Positions 15,665-22,480 of a stretch of DNA of 32,428 nucleotides are shown here, piece after piece (position 1 is the first letter of the stretch; the number at the start of each line of letters is the position of its first letter). The notes beneath the pieces were generated by a model that was not told where the DNA came from, did no database searches, and saw only the letters and a list, made by a program, of their open reading frames with translations. This stretch comes from Phycisphaeraceae bacterium (GTDB lineage: Bacteria; Planctomycetota; Phycisphaerae; Phycisphaerales; Phycisphaeraceae). The stretch is taken from contig JAHQVV010000223.1 in the NCBI GenBank assembly GCA_019634195.1, positions 1 to 32,428 of the forward strand, read 5' to 3'. The position numbers and the translations under genes are program-made.

Positions 15665-17098
15665 ATGCCTGATCTGCTTCACCGCCCAATCGCCTCGCTG
15701 AGCATCTGCTTTGTCCTCTTGAGTGCGCTGCTATACGCGCAACCGGTATCTGCGCAGTCCGAGGGCCTCGAGCTCAAGCACAGCCCCAATGGCAAGCGGG
15801 CATTGCGCCTGCATGCAGAGAAGCAGGCCGGCCTTGAGGCCGATTATCTGGAATCGATTGAGCTCCCCGCCAAGCGTTTTAATCAGACCTGCGAGCGGCA
15901 CGTCAATCGCTACACATCGATGCTGGACCGCGAGATACGCACGCTCACACGCAAGGGGGCTCTTGAAGAGGCCAAGGCAATCCAGTCGGCGATCCAACGG
16001 GCAGAGGCTTGGTCGATTGCTCCGCCTGATGGCGAAGGCCTGCATTTTTTGAGCCAAGAAACACTAGAGGTTGTAGGCAGCGATAAAGCGACCAAGCTCG
16101 GCGTCGATCTGCAGGTGAATGTTGAGAGTGCCGGGGTCGCCTATGCAAAGCATATTCAGCAGGCCTTTGGTCAATACAAGCTCAAAATCGATTCGGCGCG
16201 CAACTTGTTGAAGGGTGAGCTAACCACCGTGCTGGAGCAGGAGCAGCGTGCCGGCCGACTCGAAGCGGTTCAGGAGGTTCAAGCGGCGATCGATGCGATC
16301 AAGACGCTTCCCGCGGTCACCGCTCCGAAAAATGAAGAACCTGAGCAGGCGGATGAAGCCGACGAGCCCGCGGAGCAGCCGAAAGACCGCTACCACGGGT
16401 ATTACGTGCTTCGGCATGAGGCCAACGGCAAGACGCAGCGCCGATACCTGCTCGAATTAGGCGAGGAAGAAAGCGCGATCCGCGAATACAACACTGCGGA
16501 TATGGGCGGCAGTTGGCAAAATGTCGATTGGCACGTCAAGGTCATCCGAGAGCAGGGCAGCAAGCTTCTGATCCAGAGCACCGACGACCACGGCAACGAG
16601 CTGATCCATGAACTGTCGCTTCGTGAAAATCGCCGGCCACACAAGGCGACAACGTGGCGTTCGCGCCAAGACTATGACAACAAGCGCGAGCCCGTCGGCA
16701 GCGGTTATGTCCAGATACCTGGCACACCTGACGCAGACCTCCTTGGGCTCAAGGATGGCGAGTACTTCATGGCCATGACGCGGACCTACTCCGCAACCTA
16801 TTCCCACCCACTGGCCTACCGCGTCCGCGTGCTTAACGGCACGATCGTCCGCACCCATGAAAACGTCACCGACGACCCGGACCAATGGAAGCGGACATAC
16901 CACGTCTTCTACACCGTCAAGACCGAGGGCAAACGCTTGGTCCTCCGGCAGGACGCGACGATGCGCCGCAATATCTCGCAGTTCATGATGGTCAACATGT
17001 CTGGTAAACGACCCAAGATTGCCGGGTGGTCCAGCAAACTGGATTACGATCGGAAAGATGACCCGGACTATCAGGGCGAGCTCATCAAGGGGAAATAG
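15665..17098 (+). CDS. Secreted protein with duplicated helical and C-terminal modules
   Basis: About 477 aa. The ATG at 15665 opens a signal peptide (SLSICFVLLSALLYAQPVSA), with cleavage before QSEG; the track's start at 15506 would bury it. Two alpha-helical units follow (about 35-115 and 150-225). Each has a tyrosine-led helix and then a pattern ending EAxxIQSAI or EVQAAIDAI, a layout common in exported planctomycete proteins. An acidic linker leads to two similar C-terminal modules, ending KATTWRSRQDYDNKREP and KIAGWSSKLDYDRKDDP, so this half is also a tandem duplication. I do not recognise a catalytic motif and the function is unknown. kdsA begins 47 nt later on the same strand. Confidence 0.8.
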   Translation: MPDLLHRPIASLSICFVLLSALLYAQPVSAQSEGLELKHSPNGKRALRLHAEKQAGLEADYLESIELPAKRFNQTCERHVNRYTSMLDREIRTLTRKGALEEAKAIQSAIQRAEAWSIAPPDGEGLHFLSQETLEVVGSDKATKLGVDLQVNVESAGVAYAKHIQQAFGQYKLKIDSARNLLKGELTTVLEQEQRAGRLEAVQEVQAAIDAIKTLPAVTAPKNEEPEQADEADEPAEQPKDRYHGYYVLRHEANGKTQRRYLLELGEEESAIREYNTADMGGSWQNVDWHVKVIREQGSKLLIQSTDDHGNELIHELSLRENRRPHKATTWRSRQDYDNKREPVGSGYVQIPGTPDADLLGLKDGEYFMAMTRTYSATYSHPLAYRVRVLNGTIVRTHENVTDDPDQWKRTYHVFYTVKTEGKRLVLRQDATMRRNISQFMMVNMSGKRPKIAGWSSKLDYDRKDDPDYQGELIKGK

Positions 17099-17145
17099 CC
17101 GGTGTCGCATCGGCTTGGGCTGATCCATCAGCTAAACTTGTTGCG

Positions 17146-17967
17146 ATGCATAACGCCATTATCGCCAACCTCACTGTCGGCCAAGACCAGCCGCTCACCA
17201 TCATCGCAGGCCCGTGCCAGATCGAATCCGAAGACATGTGCCTGTCCATCGGCGAACAGGTCCGCGACCGCTGCGCTGAGCTCGGCCTGCAATACATCTT
17301 CAAAGCCAGCTTCGACAAGGCCAACCGCTCGTCCATCCACACCCCACGCGGCAGCGGGCTCGACGACGGCCTCGCATCCCTCCAGCGCATCGGCAAAGCC
17401 CTCGGCGTACCCACCACGACCGACATCCACGAGCCCTACCACGCCGAGCCCGCGGGCCAGGCCGTAGACCTCCTGCAGATCCCCGCGTTCCTGTGTCGGC
17501 AGACGGATTTGCTTGTCGCCGCAGCGAAAACAGGCAAGGCCGTCAACGTCAAAAAAGGCCAGTTCCTCTCCCCCGGCGAGATGACCAACGTCGTCAACAA
17601 ACTCGACGAAGCCGGCTGCAAGGCCATGATGCTCACCGAGCGCGGCACGTTCTTCGGCTACAACCGCCTGGTCAACGACTTCCCCGGCCTCGAAGACATG
17701 ATGGACCTCAACTGGCCCGTCTGCTTCGACGTCACCCACTCGACCCAGCTGCCCGGTGGCGGCGGCACGCACACCGCAGGCCGGCCCGAGCGAGCGCCGC
17801 TGCTCGCGCGTTGCGCCGTCGCGGCGGGCGTCCAGGCGCTGTTCATTGAGACCCACCCCGAGCCGAGCCAGGCCAAGTCCGACGCCGCGACCATGCTCTC
17901 CGTCAATCAGGTGCTTGGTATGCTCGGCCAGCTGGCGAAGCTGCACGAGACCGTGAAGTCGCTCTGA
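17146..17967 (+). CDS. kdsA: 3-deoxy-8-phosphooctulonate synthase (KDO-8-P synthase)
   Basis: 273 aa, standard length. The enzyme condenses phosphoenolpyruvate with arabinose-5-phosphate to make KDO-8-P for lipopolysaccharide. Signatures are IIAGPCQIES, FKASFDKANRSS, the HTPRGSGLDDGL loop, TDIHEP, LQIPAFLCRQTDLL, VNVKKGQFLSP and CFDVTHSTQLPG. Cys24 in AGPC is the metal-ligand cysteine of the metal-dependent class; E. coli-type enzymes have Asn there. The C-terminal half (FIETHPEPSQAKSD) supplies further ligands. No other LPS genes are adjacent. It implies an outer membrane with KDO-containing lipid, as expected for a Gram-negative-type planctomycete. Confidence 0.95.
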   Translation: MHNAIIANLTVGQDQPLTIIAGPCQIESEDMCLSIGEQVRDRCAELGLQYIFKASFDKANRSSIHTPRGSGLDDGLASLQRIGKALGVPTTTDIHEPYHAEPAGQAVDLLQIPAFLCRQTDLLVAAAKTGKAVNVKKGQFLSPGEMTNVVNKLDEAGCKAMMLTERGTFFGYNRLVNDFPGLEDMMDLNWPVCFDVTHSTQLPGGGGTHTAGRPERAPLLARCAVAAGVQALFIETHPEPSQAKSDAATMLSVNQVLGMLGQLAKLHETVKSL

Positions 17968-18042
17968 TAACAGGTTGAATCACCCCGCAACGCCAGCTTG
18001 ACTCGGCACTTCCAACCCATAGCAATCGATGCATCGCGTGTG

Positions 18043-18975
18043 TTACTGCACTTCACCGGCAAGTGCAGCGACCCCCTCGGTCACACCGACCGCGACGCGG
18101 GTCATGCGGTCGTAGTCCAATGTCTCGGGTGTGTCGTTCATCGTGTGATAGTTGTGATTGCGAAACCAGCTTGTGTCGGTGACCATCAGCGCGGGGTAGC
18201 CGTTGTCCCAGAACGGGCCGTGGTCTGAGACCCATATGACCTGCCTCGCCTTGGGCAGCGGGGCGGCGACGACGGGGAACTTCACCGCCTTCTTGAATGC
18301 ACGCTTGAATCGACCGAGCCTGGACCGTGTGGCCATATCGGAAACGAATGCGATGAAGTCGCCTTCGCTGCGCAGGAACGGCCGGATGAACTTATGCAAC
18401 TCTTCCGGATAATCCTGGCTGTCCTCGGCGGTATCGAAATAGCCCACCATCTCCAGGCAGACCATCACGTCGATCATTTCGCCCGCGGCCTTGCAGCGGT
18501 CCGCATACACACGGCTGCCCATCGTCGGCCCGCTGAAGTGCATCGGTTCTTCGTTCGCAAAGGCTACGAAACGAAGGGTGCGCTTGAACCTGCGCCCCAG
18601 CAGCTCTTTGCACACCGCCAGCAGCATCGCGACAGCCGAGGCGTTATCGTCCGCGCCGGGTGTCCGGCTTACCGTGTCATAGTGCGCCCCCACCACGACG
18701 ATCAGATCGACTTCCTCTGTGCCTGGCCACTCGACGACGAGGTTCTTCGCTTCCATCGCCGGCGTGGGGTACGCCTGCATCTCGACGCTCTGGCCAAGCT
18801 TGACCCACTCCTCGTGCAGATAGCTCACCGTGGAAGCGATGCTGATCGGGTTGCTGTCGTGGCGGATACCGATCTCGCCGGCGAGCTTATCAACGTGACG
18901 GTGCAGATACGCCCAGACCTCAAGCTCATCTTGCGTCAGCGGCGGATCGATCGGCTTGTTCTTCGGCCCGGGCAT
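18043..18975 (-). CDS. M28-family zinc peptidase
   Basis: 310 aa. M28 enzymes are di-zinc aminopeptidases. The likely metal ligands are visible: GAHYDTV (His), PGADDNASAVA (Asp), FANEEP (catalytic Glu with ligand Glu), CLEMVGYFD (acidic ligand region) and HTMNDTPETLDY (last His). SDHGPFWDNGYPALMVTDT is typical of the family. The N-terminus MPGPKNKPIDPPLTQDELE has no signal peptide, whereas many M28 enzymes are exported, so a cytoplasmic role or a start further upstream is possible. The substrate is unknown. Convergent with kdsA. Confidence 0.9.
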   Translation of the reverse strand: MPGPKNKPIDPPLTQDELEVWAYLHRHVDKLAGEIGIRHDSNPISIASTVSYLHEEWVKLGQSVEMQAYPTPAMEAKNLVVEWPGTEEVDLIVVVGAHYDTVSRTPGADDNASAVAMLLAVCKELLGRRFKRTLRFVAFANEEPMHFSGPTMGSRVYADRCKAAGEMIDVMVCLEMVGYFDTAEDSQDYPEELHKFIRPFLRSEGDFIAFVSDMATRSRLGRFKRAFKKAVKFPVVAAPLPKARQVIWVSDHGPFWDNGYPALMVTDTSWFRNHNYHTMNDTPETLDYDRMTRVAVGVTEGVAALAGEVQ

Positions 18976-19044
18976 GAAGGTAGTCTAGCGATCACGGCTT
19001 TGCTACAAAGATTGGATGCGTCGATTTTGCAGGACTTTGGAGGA

Positions 19045-19635
19045 TTACTCATCTTCCTCCTGCAACGCCTCCCACCGTGCGAGCTTCGCCTTGTCTTTGC
19101 CGACCATGTAGAACATGAAGCCGGCGCTGGCGAAGAGGAGGACGCCGATAGGCAGGCCGACGAGCCCGATGATGGCGAGCTGCTGGGCGTTGCCCTGGTC
19201 GGCCATGGGCAGTGTGTCGTTGCCGGCCTTGACGAGGATGCCCCACACCCCCAGTGCGATCATGATCAAGCCCATCGTGATGAGCACGGGGATCGAGGCG
19301 GTGCGCACCCCGATCATGCCGGTGTCCGGCTTTTGCATCCGACGCTTTCTTCGGCTTGAGTTCGAGTGCATACCCGGGTCGTAGGCGGCGCTCTCCGTGC
19401 CGCTGAGCTGGGCCAACGCGTTGGCGGACAGCCCGGACTCGTCACGCTCGACGGTGGGCGGGGCCTCGGGGCGCTTGGCTGGCTTGGGTTCCTGCGCGAT
19501 CGGCGACTCGGGCTTGCTGCTTGAGGCGAGTGCGTCGGCGGCATCGGTCGGTTCCATCGGCTCGGGCTCGATCGGTTTGTCGCCGCTGGCGGACGCGGCG
19601 GCCAGGTCGCGCAGCGCGTCTTCGGGGTCGGTCAT
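19045..19635 (-). CDS. Membrane protein with two C-terminal TM helices, unknown function
   Basis: About 196 aa. The ATG at 19635 follows AGGAG at 7 nt spacing; a GTG directly before it is the track's start. The first 110 residues are Pro/Ala/Glu/Ser-rich and look disordered. A basic patch SRRKRRMQKPDTG follows, then two hydrophobic helices (about 113-135 and 152-178) and a charged tail ending EALQEEDE. This suggests a cytoplasmic N-terminus and an inner-membrane anchor. I do not recognise a family. It is divergent from the zinc-ribbon membrane protein with 48 nt between the starts. Confidence 0.75.
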   Translation of the reverse strand: MTDPEDALRDLAAASASGDKPIEPEPMEPTDAADALASSSKPESPIAQEPKPAKRPEAPPTVERDESGLSANALAQLSGTESAAYDPGMHSNSSRRKRRMQKPDTGMIGVRTASIPVLITMGLIMIALGVWGILVKAGNDTLPMADQGNAQQLAIIGLVGLPIGVLLFASAGFMFYMVGKDKAKLARWEALQEEDE

Positions 19636-19683
19636 CACGGGGCTCCTGCGTGAGAGATAGGACGCAGGCTATTGTATCGCGTG

Positions 19684-20241
19684 ATGATGCCGCTCCACGA
19701 ACGACTCGATTTTGGTTTTCAAACAACAGTGACCGTACTGTCTTTTTATCTGCTTGGCTGTGTGTTGTTGGTGATCGGGATATTGCTTTATGACCTATTG
19801 CTGACCACTCGGTCATCCCCAGACAGTGCCGGCCTAATGGTCTTCTTAATTTTGGCAACCGTCTTTGTGCTGCCTTATGGTTTCTTTATTGGTGTGGGGG
19901 CTTGGATCAGCGCGCTCTTGTTCCCCGCGGTCGCGCGGTCGCAGTTGTATTGGTTTGCTCCTGCTGGCACTGGGTTGCTCTCCAGCGCTGGGCTGTATCT
20001 GCTGACGCTAGAAACCACCTTCGATCCGTTTGAGATCGAAGAGTTTGGCTTGATACTCCTTTTGAGCGGCATCGGCGTTTTCTTCTCACGCATCATCGGC
20101 CTGACATTCGGCTGGGCTCGGCATTGGTATCCCCCGGGAGCTTGTGATTATTGCGGCTACGATCTGCGCGAAACCCAACCCGGCGGGACCTGCCCCGAGT
20201 GTGGCGAAGTGGCAGAGAAGCCCTTTCTACGCCGATCTTGA
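19684..20241 (+). CDS. Membrane protein with C-terminal zinc ribbon
   Basis: About 185 aa. Four hydrophobic segments span residues 15-145. They are followed by a cytoplasmic-looking zinc ribbon, ACDYCGYDLRETQPGGTCPECG, with two CxxC pairs. This CxxCGYDLR...CPECG ending is widespread in Phycisphaerae and other planctomycetes on otherwise unrelated membrane proteins; its role is not known. The start is ATG 19684 (or 19687), as the track's TTG at 19672 lacks support. Codon use is less GC-rich than in the flanking genes. Confidence 0.75.
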   Translation: MMPLHERLDFGFQTTVTVLSFYLLGCVLLVIGILLYDLLLTTRSSPDSAGLMVFLILATVFVLPYGFFIGVGAWISALLFPAVARSQLYWFAPAGTGLLSSAGLYLLTLETTFDPFEIEEFGLILLLSGIGVFFSRIIGLTFGWARHWYPPGACDYCGYDLRETQPGGTCPECGEVAEKPFLRRS

Positions 20242-20284
20242 CCCAATAACGAAAAACCACCCCCTTTTGAACCCAGCGGGGGAG

Positions 20285-20344
20285 AAAACGTCCGATTGAT
20301 ATTGATAGCCCGTGTCCTGCTGACGTAGGATGTAGGGACGTTTT
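20285..20344. promoter_or_regulatory. Spaced inverted repeat upstream of the Bat/MoxR operon
   Basis: AAAACGTCC (20285-20293) and GGACGTTTT (20336-20344) are perfect inverted copies separated by 42 nt. The second half ends 25 nt before the ATG of the first operon gene. It could be a paired operator or a long hairpin in the leader. No regulator is identified. Confidence 0.35.
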
Positions 20345-20369
20345 ATCCCATGTTTCCGGAAGACCCATC

Positions 20370-22295
20370 ATGACTAGCCCGATCCACCGCAGTATTACGA
20401 AGGTCCAACGCAGAATCGCCGCTAACCGTGTGCTCCGTGCAACGGGCTGGGCGGTGCTTGTCGGCCTGCTGGCGGCGTCGGCGATGCTCATCGTCGATCG
20501 GCTGCTTCCCATGACCGTGATGCCCATCTGGACCTACGCGATCGCGGGGGGCGTGGCGCTGGTGGTCGCCATGATCTTCGCCCTGCAGAACCTCCCCGGT
20601 GAAGCGGATGCGGCGGTGCTGCTCGACGACAAGCTCGGGCTCAAGGACAAGCTCGGCACCGCGCTGTACGCCGCGACGCTCGAACAGCAAAACGAACTGA
20701 CGCAGCAGGTCGCCCGTGAGGCGGATGTGGCCGCGGACCAGGCGCGTGTGATGGTCGCCCAAGCGGCGCCGATCGAGTTCGCCCGGGTCTGGAACTACAC
20801 GCCGATCGCCGCGGCGGTGCTGCTGGCGGTTCTGTTCCTCGTGCCCGAAGACCTGGGCGACCCGCTGGGCCAGGTCGCTGCCGCAGAGGCCGAGGAGCAA
20901 GAAAAGCGCTTGGTCGAGGAAGGCGAAGTCATTATTAATACGATCGAGCAGGGGCTCGACGAGCCGGAGGAAGAGGGCGAGCAGAAGATCGCCGAGGGTC
21001 TGCCCGACGAGCTGCGTGACCAGCTGGTGTCGATCTCCGATCAGGTGCGCAACGACCCGAGCAGCGCTGAAGAAAAACTGAAAGAAGCCGAGTCGCTAAT
21101 CAGCGATGCCGAGTCGCGCTTGGGCGAGCAGGCGGACGTGATCGAGGCGGCGTACAACCCGCTGCGCAACGCGGCGAGCGGTTTGGACCCGGGTCAGACC
21201 GGCCCGGCCGACGAGTTCACCCGCGCGATGAACCAGGGCGACTTCGAGAAGGCCAAGGAAGCCTTAGAAGACATGCAGGAGGCGATCGAGAAGGGCGAGT
21301 ACAGCGAAGAAGAACGCCAGCAGCTCCAGCAGCAGCTCAACAACGTCGCCCAGCAGCTCAATCAGCAGGCCCAACAAGCCCAGCAGGCCCAGCAGCAAGC
21401 CGCGCAACAGGCCCAGCAGCAGATGGCCCAGCAGCTCCAGCAGTCGGGCATGAGTCCCCAGCAAGCCCAGCAGATGGCACAACAGATGGCCCAGCAGGCT
21501 CAGCAACAACAGCAGCAGGGCCAGCAAGGCCAGCAGCAACAACAGGGTCAGCAAGGACAACAAGGTCAGCAGGGCCAAAGTCAGCAGCAGATGCAGCAGC
21601 AGTTGCAACAGGCCTTGCAGCAGCAGGGCATGAGCCAGCAGCAGGCCCAGCAGCAAGCGCAACAGATGATGCAGCAGATGCAGCAACAGATGCAGCAGAG
21701 CCAGGGCCAGCAGCAGAGCGGGCAGATGCAGCAGCAGCTCAGCCAGGGCCTGCAGCAGATGGCCAGCCAGTGCCAGAACCCCGGCCAAGGCCAGCAAGGT
21801 CAGCAGGGACAGCAAGGCGGCCAACAAGGCCAGCAGGGCGGTCAATCCGCTCAACAAGCGATCAACCAGATGGCTCAGATGCAGCAGCAGCTCCAGCGGA
21901 TGCAGCAGCAGCAGGGCCAGATGCAGCAGGCCATGCAGCAGATGCAGCAGATGCAACAAGGCCAGGGCGGCGGCCAAGGCCCGGGATGGGGCAGTTCGCC
22001 CGGCGGCAACCCGTACGGCCCCGAGAACCAGTCTTACCAGCACCAGAGCTACGCCGCCCAGGACATCCAGCAGGGCGAGGGCCGGGTCATCGCGTCCTGG
22101 ACCGAGAACGGCGAGGTCGCGCCCGGGGAGGCTACCGTGCAGTTCAACGCGTCACGTACCGAGGCGGTCCAGGCCGCGGAACGAGCCGTGACCGAAGACC
22201 GCGTGCCACGCCGCTACCACGAGTCGGTCAAGGACTACTTCCAGCAGCTGCCCGAAGACCCTAACGCCGGCAAGGCACCGGCGGCACCGCGCTAA
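20370..22295 (+). CDS. Gln-rich membrane protein, first gene of the Bat/MoxR operon
   Basis: 641 aa. Two hydrophobic helices lie near the N-terminus (about 24-45 and 52-73), and a third at about 148-165. A coiled-coil, Glu-rich stretch (about 170-330) leads into about 220 residues made almost wholly of Gln with Ala, Gly and Met (repeats such as QQAQQ and QMQQ). A folded-looking C-terminus includes IPRR-like VPRRYHESVKDYFQQLPED. The overall plan recalls DUF4175/TIGR02302-type proteins that also have N-terminal TM helices and a Gln-rich region, but I cannot confirm homology. The position suggests an envelope partner of MoxR and the VWA proteins. The CAG/CAA repeats make this region prone to length change. 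Confidence 0.8.
   Translation: MTSPIHRSITKVQRRIAANRVLRATGWAVLVGLLAASAMLIVDRLLPMTVMPIWTYAIAGGVALVVAMIFALQNLPGEADAAVLLDDKLGLKDKLGTALYAATLEQQNELTQQVAREADVAADQARVMVAQAAPIEFARVWNYTPIAAAVLLAVLFLVPEDLGDPLGQVAAAEAEEQEKRLVEEGEVIINTIEQGLDEPEEEGEQKIAEGLPDELRDQLVSISDQVRNDPSSAEEKLKEAESLISDAESRLGEQADVIEAAYNPLRNAASGLDPGQTGPADEFTRAMNQGDFEKAKEALEDMQEAIEKGEYSEEERQQLQQQLNNVAQQLNQQAQQAQQAQQQAAQQAQQQMAQQLQQSGMSPQQAQQMAQQMAQQAQQQQQQGQQGQQQQQGQQGQQGQQGQSQQQMQQQLQQALQQQGMSQQQAQQQAQQMMQQMQQQMQQSQGQQQSGQMQQQLSQGLQQMASQCQNPGQGQQGQQGQQGGQQGQQGGQSAQQAINQMAQMQQQLQRMQQQQGQMQQAMQQMQQMQQGQGGGQGPGWGSSPGGNPYGPENQSYQHQSYAAQDIQQGEGRVIASWTENGEVAPGEATVQFNASRTEAVQAAERAVTEDRVPRRYHESVKDYFQQLPEDPNAGKAPAAPR
21316..21966 (+). repeat. 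CAG/CAA-rich low-complexity coding repeat
   Basis: About 650 bp dominated by CAG and CAA codons mixed with GCC, GGC and ATG. It encodes the Gln-rich segment. It is not a perfect microsatellite; mixing of CAG and CAA suggests selection on the protein or decay of an older expansion. On the opposite strand it gives a long Leu-rich shadow ORF. Confidence 0.8.
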
Positions 22296-22314
22296 TTTGT
22301 TGATGGTTCGTTTA

Positions 22315-22394
22315 GTTCACCACAGAGAACACAGAGGGCCACAGAGTAGATTTTGACTTTGCTCTGTGGCCCTCTGTGTTCTCTGTGGTAAAAC
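22315..22394. repeat. Family C inverted repeat, empty form (27-bp perfect hairpin)
   Basis: The arm starting CCACAGAGAACACAGAGG at 22320 is repeated as a perfect 27-bp complement at 22362-22388, with a 15-nt AT-rich loop. GTTCA and TAAAAC at the outer edges extend the similarity imperfectly. It is built from about 9-nt units of the type ACACAGAGG. The same units form the arms at 27431-27472 and 27831-27876, where they enclose a gene. Here nothing is enclosed. It lies between the Gln-rich protein and the double-VWA gene. Confidence 0.9.
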
Positions 22395-22480
22395 ACGAGC
22401 ACCAATAAACTTCGAAGAGTTAATCGATCCTAGACGCCTTCCTCCTCATCCTGGCCCTCGCCTACCTGACCACCGCGGGG

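Noticed and set aside
21264-22043. Leu-rich 259-aa minus-strand ORF, apparently a membrane protein.
   Set aside because: CAG/CAA codons read in reverse give CTG/TTG Leu codons; it is an artefact of the Gln-rich repeat.
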